Positions 1 through 7,722 are shown, counted from the stretch's first letter. The stretch is 17,472 bases of DNA from an uncultured Bacteroidota bacterium (GCA_903905685.1 CAIVHI010000478.1:1-17472); one strand, 5' to 3'. Notes: generated by a model not told the origin, from the letters alone. Translations and numbers: made by a program.

Positions 1-486
1 AAATAATATAAAAATTGGAAAAGTTTATTCAGCGGCGACAAAACCTGTAAGAGTCGAGTTACCAATAGGAAATCTTTAACTACTTTTAGTATTTTTAGTT
101 TGATTATGCGTGCGGACATAATTTCGATTTGGCCGACAAATTAGGTGAATTTTCCCAATTCGCTTAAGCGAATAATAATCACGGCCCACAAGGCCCGACG
201 AATTTGAAGCTGGAGGAATGTTGAGCGGTTGGTGCGGCGGCTGTAGTTTTTTGAATTCCTATTTCGTTGATTCGGCAAGTTTGGGACATGGGCAATTGGT
301 AGGAGGTGCGGTGCCAAGATATAAAATGTAATTGTGGGTTGCCTTGCAATTGCACTTTCGTTCAGTTTAAACGCCACTATCTTAGTTGGGCGGGAATACC
401 TAATTTTGTTCCCACACTTGATAGGTCGCCGTAATTACTTATCGGACAGGCAGCGAAGTGAAACCAATAAAAAACTGGAAATATTT
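1..486. other. Gene-free region upstream of paaZ
   Basis: No convincing gene is present. The first 120 bases are AT-rich. Short open frames on both strands have no recognisable domain and no start context. The notable structure is a perfect 16-bp palindrome at 158-173. A perfect match to the Bacteroidota -7 element (TAATTTTG) lies at 401-408, 78 bases before the paaZ start, but no good TTTG box is found 19-20 bases upstream of it, so a paaZ promoter there is only a weak suggestion. Two further near-matches (TACTTTTA, TATTTTTA) occur around 80-97. The frame of paaZ stays open back to 334, but that extension (51 residues) matches nothing in the family. Confidence 0.6.
158..173. promoter_or_regulatory. 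16-bp perfect palindrome, possible operator
   Basis: ATTCGCTTAAGCGAAT reads identically on both strands without mismatch or spacer. It lies 313 bases before the paaZ start in otherwise gene-free DNA. Dimeric repressors (for example TetR-type regulators, a family that includes the PaaR-like regulators of phenylacetate genes) bind palindromes of about this size. That it is an operator, and which gene it would serve, is inference only. Confidence 0.3.
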
Positions 487-2538
487 ATGTCGGTTGCGCA
501 ATTGAAGAACTATGCCGAAGGGCAATGGGTAGCGGCTTCCAATACGGGAGAAACGTTGTTTAACGCCGTTACGGGCGATGCGATCTATACCGCATCGTCG
601 GAGGGGCTCGATTTTGGGGCCATGATGCACTATGCCCGCAAGGTGGGTGGCCCGGCATTGCGTAAGCTCACCTTTCATGAGCGCGGCAGATTGCTGAAGG
701 CATTGGCCATGCACCTGTTGGAAAAAAAGGCCTATTTCTATCAAATTAGCACCTATACCGGTGCCACTCGGTCTGACTCCTGGGTAGATATAGAGGGCGG
801 AATTGGCAACCTGTTTGCCTATGCCAGCCTGCGCCGCCAGTTTCCCGATGAGCGTTTTTATGTAGATGGTGATGCCGCCAAGTTGTCGAAAAACAATACG
901 TTCATAGGCCACCACATCATGGTGCCGCGCGAGGGTGTGGCTATCCATATCAACGCATTCAACTTCCCGGTATGGGGCATGTTGGAGAAAATTGCAGTAA
1001 ACCTGCTGGCCGGGGTACCCGCAATAGTGAAGCCTGCAACGGTAACGTCTTACCTTACCGAGATAGTGTTTCAGGAAATCATCGCATCGGGTATTCTACC
1101 CGTGGGTGCACTTCAACTCATTTGCGGTTCTGCCCGCGGTATTTTGGACCACATAGAGACACAAGACGTGGTCACTTTTACCGGCTCGGCTTCCACCGGT
1201 CGGAGTCTGAAGTCGCACCCGCGTATCGTGTCTGAGTCGGTACCCTTCAACATGGAGGCCGATTCCCTCAACTGCTGCATCTTGGGTATGGATGTGTATC
1301 CGGGCATGCCGGAGTTCGATATCTTCATTAAAGAGGTGGTGCGCGAGGTGACTACTAAGGCGGGACAAAAGTGTACCGCCATCCGCCGAATCATTGTGCC
1401 GGCCGACCGTATTGAGGACGTACAGATTGCCTTGGGCAAACGATTGGCAGGCAATATAATGGGTGACCCCGCACTGAAAGAAGTGAGAATGGGCCCGTTG
1501 GCGGGACAGGCCCAACGCCGCGAGGTATTGGAAAAAGTCGCGTTGTTGTCCAAATCTCAAGAAATCGTCATCGGCAACCTGAACGAATTCAGTGTGCTGG
1601 GTGCCGATAAAGACAAGGGTGCCTTCATGGCCCCCATCATTTTCCTTAACAATCATCCATTTACCAATACTGACTGTCACAATGTTGAGGCATTTGGGCC
1701 GGTGTCCACTTTGATGCCCTATGCCACAACCGACGATGCCATCGAGTTGGCCCGTATGGGCAAGGGGTCGCTGGTGGGCTCGATTATTACCGCCGACGAC
1801 AACATAGCCCGCGACATCGTTCTTGGGGCAGCCGGCATGCATGGCCGCATCTTGGTGTTGAATGCCGAGTGCGCCGGTGAGAGTACCGGACATGGCTCGC
1901 CAATGCCGTTGTTGGTACATGGCGGTCCGGGCCGTGCCGGCGGTGGTGAGGAAATGGGAGGCAAGCGAGGCGTGATGCACTACCTGCAACGCACCGCCAT
2001 CCAGGGGTCTCCCACCACCATTACCCGCATCACCAATGTATACCAGCAAGGTGGCAAGCAGACCGAACCCGAGGTGCATCTGTTCCGTAAATATTTCGAT
2101 GAGCTCACCGTAGGCGATACCTTGGTAACGGCCAAGCATACGGTTACGGAAGCAGACATCACCAATTTTGCCAACGTGAGTGGCGATAATTTTTATGCCC
2201 ACATGGATGCAACCTCATTGGAGGGCACCATTTTTGAAGGACGCGTGGCGCATGGCTACTTTGTGCTCTCGAAAGCGGCCGGCCTGTTTGTAGATGCCAA
2301 AAAAGGCCCGGTATTGTTGAATTACGGTATTGATGAAGCCCGCTTCACTAAGCCTGTGTATCCCGGTATGACTATTGGGGTGCGCCTCACCGTGAAAGAA
2401 AAAACCGCACAAGAGAGAAAGTCGCAAGAAGACATAGCCAAAGGCATTGTAAAATGGTTGGTAGACGTATATGATCAAACCGGCGAAACCGTAGCCATCG
2501 CGACCATTCTGACCATGGTCAAGATGAAGGTGCAATAG
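487..2538 (+). CDS. paaZ: Phenylacetic acid degradation bifunctional protein PaaZ (oxepin-CoA hydrolase / 3-oxo-5,6-dehydrosuberyl-CoA semialdehyde dehydrogenase)
   Basis: PaaZ opens the oxepin-CoA ring formed from phenylacetyl-CoA and oxidises the resulting reactive aldehyde with NADP+, in the cytoplasm. The 683 residues match the family's usual length (about 680). The N-terminal aldehyde dehydrogenase domain (about 1-520) carries the general base Glu257 in FNMEADS and the nucleophile Cys296 in GQKCTAIRR, plus the EAFGPV segment at 401-406. The C-terminal MaoC-like (R)-hydratase domain (about 535-683) carries SGDNFYAHMD with Asp567 and His572, and EGRVAHGY. Both active sites look intact. The start at 487 was chosen because SVAQLKNYAEGQW is the typical N-terminus; the upstream in-frame ATG at 334 adds 51 unrelated residues. 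No paaABCDE, paaG, paaH, paaJ or paaK lies in this window, so the gene appears monocistronic here. A possible terminator follows at 2559. Confidence 0.96.
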   Translation: MSVAQLKNYAEGQWVAASNTGETLFNAVTGDAIYTASSEGLDFGAMMHYARKVGGPALRKLTFHERGRLLKALAMHLLEKKAYFYQISTYTGATRSDSWVDIEGGIGNLFAYASLRRQFPDERFYVDGDAAKLSKNNTFIGHHIMVPREGVAIHINAFNFPVWGMLEKIAVNLLAGVPAIVKPATVTSYLTEIVFQEIIASGILPVGALQLICGSARGILDHIETQDVVTFTGSASTGRSLKSHPRIVSESVPFNMEADSLNCCILGMDVYPGMPEFDIFIKEVVREVTTKAGQKCTAIRRIIVPADRIEDVQIALGKRLAGNIMGDPALKEVRMGPLAGQAQRREVLEKVALLSKSQEIVIGNLNEFSVLGADKDKGAFMAPIIFLNNHPFTNTDCHNVEAFGPVSTLMPYATTDDAIELARMGKGSLVGSIITADDNIARDIVLGAAGMHGRILVLNAECAGESTGHGSPMPLLVHGGPGRAGGGEEMGGKRGVMHYLQRTAIQGSPTTITRITNVYQQGGKQTEPEVHLFRKYFDELTVGDTLVTAKHTVTEADITNFANVSGDNFYAHMDATSLEGTIFEGRVAHGYFVLSKAAGLFVDAKKGPVLLNYGIDEARFTKPVYPGMTIGVRLTVKEKTAQERKSQEDIAKGIVKWLVDVYDQTGETVAIATILTMVKMKVQ

Positions 2539-2907
2539 TTGCCACCCAATTGATATCGTCCCCTCGTGCCCTTGTGGTTCGGGGGGATTTTCATTTCGAC
2601 AGGTTTGGTAGCGAGTTTGCAACCTGCAGGCCGGCATTTCAAATTCAAATGATGGTGTTTTATATCGCGTTTGCAAATGCGATTGCGTTCAAACGTGTTT
2701 TTGGTACGGCGCGAATCGCCTTCGCCCTGAATGTGCTTGGATCGGGGGGGGCAGTTAAAAGGGTGGCAGCGTATCCCGGTTTATAGACGCTTCGGCAACC
2801 TCCGGTGCCATTTGGAGATGGGTCGGAATCACGTAACAAATCGTTAAGTTTCCGGCTATCTCTTTGTTTCAATGTGGCCGGAGGTGATACTTGCTACCTT
2901 TATTGGC
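2539..2907. other. Gene-free region between paaZ and the propeller lipoprotein
   Basis: No supported gene. Short open frames here resemble nothing. Visible structure: a terminator-like hairpin at 2559-2591; an imperfect 20-bp palindrome at 2664-2683 (centre TTTGCAAA, one symmetric pair of mismatches), followed by CAAACG that can pair with CGTTTG at 2668-2673; a run of eight G at 2744-2751; and a near-consensus -7 element TACCTTTA just before the lipoprotein start. A GGAGGTGA string at 2880-2887 looks like a Shine-Dalgarno site but is too far from the chosen start and has no in-frame start at a suitable distance. Confidence 0.6.
2559..2591 (+). terminator. Possible rho-independent terminator of paaZ
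   Basis: TCCCCTCG at 2559-2566 pairs with CGGGGGGA at 2580-2587 (8 pairs, one G-T), with a 13-base loop, followed by TTTT at 2588-2591. It starts 21 bases after the paaZ stop codon. The T tract is short and the loop large, so this is weaker than the other terminators in the window. Confidence 0.4.
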
Positions 2908-4005
2908 ATGAAAATCCTTTGCACACTGCTGCTGCTCGTCCATTTTTCCGCAGCTTGCAACCCGCAAGGGAAAGCGCCATCGAGCATTGCGCACGGCACT
3001 ATTAAAAAATCGAATATGCAGGCTCATCCGATGCTTGATTTTTCCCGTATGAATACCCACTTCGACAGCGTATTCGGTAACATTCACTGCGGGTTGCAAG
3101 ATAGGGCCGGCAACCTTTGGTTCGGTACCACCGGTGCGGGTGTGTTTCGCTATGACGGAAAATCCTTCCGCAATTTTACCGTGAAAGACGGACTGAGTGG
3201 CAATACGGTCTATTCTATTTTGGAAGACAGGGCCGGGAATATTTGGTTGGGATGCGATGCCGGATTATGCAGGTATGATGGGAAAACGACAACGTTGGTT
3301 CCGTTTGCACGGGCGGAGGACGCCTATGTCCCGATGGGCAACTACGGTGTTTCCACGCCGGCACCAACCGGCATGTTGCAAGATAAACACGGTACTATTT
3401 GGCTGGCCACCGCCAAAGGAGTCTACTGTTTTGATAGCAGCCACTTCACCCAATTTCTTCACAACGGCCATGTAGCCAATACCGCAGGTCTCCGCCTCAA
3501 CTCGGTCCAAGCCATGATTGAGGATCGAAACGGAAATATTTGGTTCACCACATGGTTTGAGGGGGTATGCCGCTTCGACGGCAAGTCGATTGTCAATTTC
3601 CAGCCCAATGGCGAGGTGTGGTTTTCAGGTCTGCATGAAGACCGAAAAGGCAATATTTGGGTTGGCAGGCGCACAAAGGGTGTGAGCATGTTTGATGGTC
3701 AACGTTTCAGCAATGTATCCCAACATGGCAGTTTCGATTCGTGCGGAGTACATGTGATATTGGAAGATAAGTCCGGCAGCATCTGGCTGGGCACAGAAGC
3801 CGGCGACATGGAGCGTAGGGAGGCCATAGGGGGCATTTGGAAGTATGACGGCAAAACCTTCAAGAATTTCACAACAAAGGATGGCCTACCCAACATGTCG
3901 GTTTTCAGCGGAATGGTCAACAAGTCGGGCGCGCTTTGGTTTGGTACGAGGGGCATGGGTTTGTGCAGCTTCGATGGCAAGATTTTTACGGATTATACCC
4001 GATAG
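2908..4005 (+). CDS. Lipoprotein with a seven-bladed two-component-regulator propeller
   Basis: A 365-residue predicted lipoprotein. Residues 1-17 form a lipoprotein signal peptide (MKILCTLLLL, then the lipobox SAAC with Cys17), so the mature protein is probably anchored in the outer or inner membrane. The rest is made of seven repeats of the Reg_prop type (G-N-I/L-W-x-G ... G-v-x-x-[FY]-D-G-K), starting near residues 68, 109, 161, 208, 247, 289 and 339, for example AGNLWFGTTGAGVFRYDGKS. Seven blades are enough for one closed beta-propeller. In Bacteroidota such propellers usually form the periplasmic sensor of hybrid two-component systems. Here there is no transmembrane segment, Y_Y_Y domain or kinase after the propeller, so it probably binds a ligand or a partner protein. 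The start at 2908 was preferred over 2872 because it places the signal peptide at the N-terminus. The ligand is unknown. Confidence 0.88.
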   Translation: MKILCTLLLLVHFSAACNPQGKAPSSIAHGTIKKSNMQAHPMLDFSRMNTHFDSVFGNIHCGLQDRAGNLWFGTTGAGVFRYDGKSFRNFTVKDGLSGNTVYSILEDRAGNIWLGCDAGLCRYDGKTTTLVPFARAEDAYVPMGNYGVSTPAPTGMLQDKHGTIWLATAKGVYCFDSSHFTQFLHNGHVANTAGLRLNSVQAMIEDRNGNIWFTTWFEGVCRFDGKSIVNFQPNGEVWFSGLHEDRKGNIWVGRRTKGVSMFDGQRFSNVSQHGSFDSCGVHVILEDKSGSIWLGTEAGDMERREAIGGIWKYDGKTFKNFTTKDGLPNMSVFSGMVNKSGALWFGTRGMGLCSFDGKIFTDYTR

Positions 4006-4440
4006 CAACCGAGACGCCAAGAAGCATTCGAAAATACAGCTCGCGGCGTAGTATGGTACAATTTAAACAATGCCAATGATACCGGACGTTTATTTCCCCC
4101 GAAGCGAACCCGTCCCGACGATCCGACGAATGTCGGAGTCGCATGGCTAAGGCATTGGGCATCACCACTAAATGTTTATTGTTGATACTTGCGGTTCATA
4201 CCTTCGGCATCGTTTTTTTGGGTGGTCATATCGGCAAAGACTGGGTTATACCTTCATCATTAGTATTTCCCAATTCCGAAAGGTATTCCCGAATCGGGAA
4301 AACGTCCCAAATTGGCACACGATCCCAATTCGGGAAAATATTCTTAAGATCAATTCGATAATGTCATTCCCTTACGGTACCCCGGCGACAAGACTCATCA
4401 CGGGTATCCTGAAGGGCAAATACTATTTATCCCCCGCCCA
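4006..4440. other. Gene-free region between convergent genes
   Basis: No supported gene. It lies between the stops of the propeller lipoprotein (+) and a peptide transporter (-). It holds a stem-loop at 4116-4141 (TCCGAC / GTCGGA with a GAAT loop, and an outer CGAC / GTCG pair with a 2-base bulge) without a T tract, and a degenerate tandem repeat array at 4267-4339. No clear terminator was found for either flanking gene. Two open frames cross the region but have no recognisable protein content other than the translated 18-bp repeats. Confidence 0.6.
4267..4339. repeat. Four tandem degenerate 18-bp repeats, core TCCCAATTCGGGAA
   Basis: Units begin at 4267, 4286, 4304 and 4322; their CCC triplets fall at 4269, 4288, 4306 and 4324, giving a period of 19, 18 and 18 bases. 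Cores read TTCCCAATTCCGAA, TTCCCGAATCGGGAA, GTCCCAAATTGG and ATCCCAATTCGGGAA. The cores are partly self-complementary; unit 2 is a 15-base palindrome around its central base. A related single copy (TTTCCCAATTCG) occurs at 151-162. The 18-bp period equals six codons, and one plus-strand frame reads as a six-residue repeat, but there is no evidence that it is translated. Confidence 0.7.
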
Positions 4441-5940
4441 TCAATGCACCTCATGCATCAGCTTCTTAATCACCGGCGATAGCACTATCATCACTACCCC
4501 GGCTATCAGGGCGTAGATGGAAAGTAGTTTGTAGCCGTCGGTATAGGAGATGAGTTTGTCCATGAGGGTGGCGTGGTCGTTGGGGCTCGACATGCCGGCA
4601 CCTAAGAGGCCTGCGGCATATTGGCCGTAGGCACTGGCGAGGAACCACATGCCCATCATCATGCCGTGAAGCGGCTTGGGTGCCAGTTTCGTCATTAGCG
4701 AGAGGCCGATGGGCGAGAGGCACAATTCACCAAACGTAATGACGAGGTAAGCCAGGGTGAAGATGTCGAGCGATGTCATGCCGTTTTTATCGGCAAAAAA
4801 GCGGGTGAAATAGAACACATAAAAAGCTGCACTCAAAAATAGAAAGCCCAAGCCGAATTTGATGATGGTGTTGGGCTCCAACTTGCGCTTGCTCAACGCC
4901 AGCCATATGAGCCCCACAAGCGGGCTGAACAGGATGACGAAAATGGAGTTGGCAGAGTTGTTTACCTCGTTGGGGTCCAACGTTATGCCCAACACTTTGT
5001 GGTTAAGGTTGTAGCGGGCAAAGAGGCTGAGTGAGCCGCCGGCTTGCTCGAAGAAGGCCCAAAAGATGATGGAGAACAGGATGAATATCAATGCCGCAGC
5101 CAGCTTGCGCCTTTCGGCTCCGCTGTATTTGAACATCTCATACACGATATACAGGAATGCCACAGGCCCCACGATGTACATGAACATGTCGGTGAGGCTG
5201 GAGTTGGAAATGAGGAGCAGGATGAACGGGATGACCAGAAGAGAGCCCGCATATACCATGACGTCGTAAAGGCGAATTTTCTTGGGCTCGGTCTTGCCAA
5301 CGAGCGGGGAGAAGCCGATGGGGCCGAGGGTATGGCGGGTAAAGATGAAGATGCCCAAGCCGATAACCATACCTATGCCTGCCAGCGAGAACGCCACATT
5401 CCAGCTATAGTTGTTGGCAGCATTGATGCACAGCCACCCACCTAAGAATGCACCGATGTTGATGCCCGAGTAGAACAAGCCGAAGCCTGCATCGCGGCGA
5501 GGGTCGCCGGTTTTGTAGAGGCCGCCCACAATGGTGGAGATGTTGGGCTTGAAGAAGCCCGTGCCTACAATGGTGAAACTGATGCCGATGTAGTACAAGT
5601 CCTTGGGCGAGACCGCGAGTGTGAAGCTCCCGATTATCATAAGTATGCCTCCCCAGAATATGGATTTGCGGAAGCCCAGCAGTTTGTCGGCAAACAAGCC
5701 GCCCACAAAGGCCATGGTATATATGAAGGCCTGAATGGCGCCATACTTGAGGTTGGCATCTTTCTCGCTGAGTTTCAGCTGTTCTACCATAAAAATGGTG
5801 AGCATGCCCCTCATACCGTAGAACGCGAACCGTTCCCACATTTCGGACAGGAAGAGGTACCACAATTGTTTGGGATACTTACCCTCGAAATTTTGGATGT
5901 CGTCGAGAGTCATTCTCTTATCGGAAACTGCCATGCCCAT
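4441..5940 (-). CDS. POT/PTR2-family proton-coupled oligopeptide transporter (1)
   Basis: A 499-residue inner-membrane transporter of the major facilitator superfamily, importing di- or tripeptides with protons. Family motifs are all present: ExxERF with Glu33, Glu36 and Arg37 in EMWERFAFYG (TM1); GGLFADKLLG at 80-89; GFFKPNIS with Lys131; FYSGINIGAF at 156-165, matching the PTR2 signature; FFEQAGGSL with Glu298 (TM7); and GELCLSPIGLS with Glu405 (TM10). These Glu, Arg and Lys positions are the ones known to couple protons and bind the peptide termini in bacterial POTs. About a dozen hydrophobic segments fit the family. The first ATG (5940) is followed by others at residues 3 and 10, so the exact start is uncertain. 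It lies downstream of a second POT gene but is separated by a strong terminator, so it probably has its own promoter. The substrate range cannot be read from sequence. Confidence 0.93.
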   Translation of the reverse strand: MGMAVSDKRMTLDDIQNFEGKYPKQLWYLFLSEMWERFAFYGMRGMLTIFMVEQLKLSEKDANLKYGAIQAFIYTMAFVGGLFADKLLGFRKSIFWGGILMIIGSFTLAVSPKDLYYIGISFTIVGTGFFKPNISTIVGGLYKTGDPRRDAGFGLFYSGINIGAFLGGWLCINAANNYSWNVAFSLAGIGMVIGLGIFIFTRHTLGPIGFSPLVGKTEPKKIRLYDVMVYAGSLLVIPFILLLISNSSLTDMFMYIVGPVAFLYIVYEMFKYSGAERRKLAAALIFILFSIIFWAFFEQAGGSLSLFARYNLNHKVLGITLDPNEVNNSANSIFVILFSPLVGLIWLALSKRKLEPNTIIKFGLGFLFLSAAFYVFYFTRFFADKNGMTSLDIFTLAYLVITFGELCLSPIGLSLMTKLAPKPLHGMMMGMWFLASAYGQYAAGLLGAGMSSPNDHATLMDKLISYTDGYKLLSIYALIAGVVMIVLSPVIKKLMHEVH

Positions 5941-6002
5941 ACCGTATGTGGATTTTCGAATGGCAATGTAATGGATAAAGATGAAAATGGGCTTTTTTCG
6001 AG

Positions 6003-6036
6003 AAAAAAAACAGGCGGTCTGTCAAGAACCGCCTGT
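6003..6036 (-). terminator. Rho-independent terminator after the second POT gene
   Basis: Read on the minus strand: ACAGGCGGT, 9-base loop, ACCGCCTGT (perfect 9-bp stem, 6010-6018 with 6028-6036), followed directly by eight T (complement of 6003-6010). It lies 24 bases past the stop codon at 6060 and within the 119-base gap before the next transporter gene, so the two transporters are probably separate transcription units. Confidence 0.9.
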
Positions 6037-6059
6037 GCTTGATATCAAGAATTTTTGGT

Positions 6060-7598
6060 TTAACGCAATCCGTGCATCATTTTGAGCATCATCTTTGACA
6101 GCAGGAACAGTATTACGGCAGCTACTCCAGAAAATACTACGAAAATCATAAAGAAGTCATACATGGTTGCTACGTTCATTCCGAATAGGTGAGTGGCTAT
6201 GCCGTCGGCAGGGTAGAGCTTGGACAACATGCCGGCAAAGTCGTTGGCCATTGCATTTGCCAAGAACCAAACCCCCATCAGCAATGATGCCAACCTAACG
6301 GGCGATAAACGTGCCACCATAGACAGCCCAATGGGCGAAAGGCACAACTCACCAACAGTGTGTAGGATATACATGCTCAATAACCAAAACATCGAAATCT
6401 TCATATTCACACCAACACCTTTAACACCGGTAGCGATGACGAAGAATCCAGCCGACAACAGGAATAAGCCGATGGCCTGCTTCAACGGAGATGCCGGTTC
6501 CCTTTTGCGCTTGCCCAATCCCGTCCACAAGCCGGCCAGTACCGGTGCAAGTACGATGACTGCCAATGGGTTAACCGACTGGAACCAGCTTGCCGGCATT
6601 TCCCAACCTAAAATGTGGCGGTCGGTTTGTTGGTCGGCAAATAGGGTGAGCGATGCGCCCGCCTGCTCAAACGCACTCCAGAAGAAGATGACGAAGAAAG
6701 CAGCCATATAGATGACTATGATGCGGGAGCGTTCAATTGCGGTAAGGGTGGGGTCTGTGATAATGAAGCCCGATGCTGCAAGTGAGGTTGCAAAAACCAG
6801 TGTACTGATAGGGTTGAAGCCCACTACAAAAAGGAATACCAACCAAAGTATGGCGTAGATGACTGCCCAAAGCCCAACTCGAGCCATTGAGAATTCCGAT
6901 TTTTTCAATCCGTCTACGGCATCTGCCTTCGACTCTGCAACTTTTTTTTCAGGCTTCATGCCTATTTTTTCCCCGGTTGGCGTCAAAATGTATTTATCTT
7001 TCAACAATTGGAACATGATGACGCCGCAAATCATACCCACACCTGCCGCCAGGAACCCCCAACGGTAGTCTACCTTTTCGGCCAAACTGCCGCATATGAG
7101 TGGGGAGAAGAACGCACCGAGGTTAATGCCCATATAGAATATGGTGAAGGCACCGTCCACCCGGGTGTCGCCGGGAGCATACAGCCTGTTCACCATGGTC
7201 GATATATTGGGTTTGAATAGCCCGTTGCCGATAACGAGTGCCGTTAGGCCGACTGCAAACAGGATTTTGGCCATATCCAAGTTGGTGGAAACCATGGAGG
7301 CGCAAAAGAAAAGGACAAATTGCCCAATGGCCATGATGATGCCGCCCCAGAATATGGATTTACGGTTGCCCCAATACCGGTCGCATATAAAGCCGCCAAT
7401 GAGGGGCGTGAGGTAAACCAATGCAGTGAAGTTGCCGTAAAATCCAGACGCGATTTTAGGATCGAACTGCAGCATTTTGGTCATAAAAAGCACCAAAATG
7501 GCCCTCATGCCATAATAACTGAAGCGTTCCCACATCTCGGTGAAAAACAATACGAATAGTCCTTTGGGGTGTCCTTTTTGTGCTGTTGTCTCGGTCAT
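6060..7598 (-). CDS. POT/PTR2-family proton-coupled oligopeptide transporter (2)
   Basis: A 512-residue inner-membrane peptide:proton symporter, paralogous to its neighbour. Motifs: EMWERFSYYG with Glu21, Glu24 and Arg25; GGFICDRYWG at 68-77 followed by RKSIFWGG, shared with the neighbour; GLFKPNIS with Lys129; FYMGINLGAF at 154-163; FEQAGASLTLF with Glu311; GELCLSPIGLS with Glu417. A charged cytoplasmic linker (about 200-238, rich in Lys and Glu) separates the two six-helix halves and is longer than in the neighbour. The start MTETTAQKGH puts ExxER at the family's usual distance from the N-terminus. A near-consensus -7 element (TAACTTTC on the minus strand) lies 5 bases before the ATG. The gene is divergent from purD. 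Confidence 0.94.
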   Translation of the reverse strand: MTETTAQKGHPKGLFVLFFTEMWERFSYYGMRAILVLFMTKMLQFDPKIASGFYGNFTALVYLTPLIGGFICDRYWGNRKSIFWGGIIMAIGQFVLFFCASMVSTNLDMAKILFAVGLTALVIGNGLFKPNISTMVNRLYAPGDTRVDGAFTIFYMGINLGAFFSPLICGSLAEKVDYRWGFLAAGVGMICGVIMFQLLKDKYILTPTGEKIGMKPEKKVAESKADAVDGLKKSEFSMARVGLWAVIYAILWLVFLFVVGFNPISTLVFATSLAASGFIITDPTLTAIERSRIIVIYMAAFFVIFFWSAFEQAGASLTLFADQQTDRHILGWEMPASWFQSVNPLAVIVLAPVLAGLWTGLGKRKREPASPLKQAIGLFLLSAGFFVIATGVKGVGVNMKISMFWLLSMYILHTVGELCLSPIGLSMVARLSPVRLASLLMGVWFLANAMANDFAGMLSKLYPADGIATHLFGMNVATMYDFFMIFVVFSGVAAVILFLLSKMMLKMMHGLR

Positions 7599-7693
7599 AA
7601 AAAGAAAGTTAAATCATTTTTTGACGATGAAAGTAGATAAAAATCCGGACAAAAAGTCATGCTAATTTTTGTTTCCTTTGTACGTGCCGCCAC

Positions 7694-7722
7694 AAGCGGT
7701 TTTTGTAACGGAATAACCGCTT
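7694..7722 (+). promoter_or_regulatory. Hairpin in the purD leader
   Basis: AAGCGGTT at 7694-7701 and AACCGCTT at 7715-7722 form a perfect 8-bp stem with a 13-base loop, ending 8 bases before the purD ATG at 7731. A hairpin in this position could limit ribosome access or bind a repressor. It does not resemble the purine riboswitch fold, and its role is unknown. Confidence 0.35.

Noticed and set aside
334..486. 51-residue N-terminal extension of PaaZ
   Set aside because: The family starts at the ATG at 487, and the extension would cross the possible -7 promoter element at 401-408.
1096..2202. Long antisense open frame (368 codons) on the minus strand inside paaZ
   Set aside because: The plus frame encodes a full-length PaaZ with all catalytic residues; the antisense product is His/Gly-rich, has no recognisable domain and is a by-product of codon bias. 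The same applies to the 227-codon antisense frame at 8022-8705 inside purD.
2880..2887. GGAGGTGA as a Shine-Dalgarno site for the lipoprotein
   Set aside because: It ends 20 bases before the ATG at 2908, and no in-frame start lies at the proper distance; Bacteroidota rarely rely on such sites.
4116..4141. Stem-loop as a terminator for one of the convergent genes
   Set aside because: No T tract follows on either strand; kept only as a noted structure.
4267..4339. CRISPR array
   Set aside because: Units are degenerate, the spacing between cores is only a few bases and no cas gene is present.
4143..4516. Two small plus-strand open frames (72 and 114 codons) between the lipoprotein and the first transporter
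   Set aside because: No family resemblance; the second runs into the transporter gene on the opposite strand; their repeat content is explained by the 18-bp DNA repeats.
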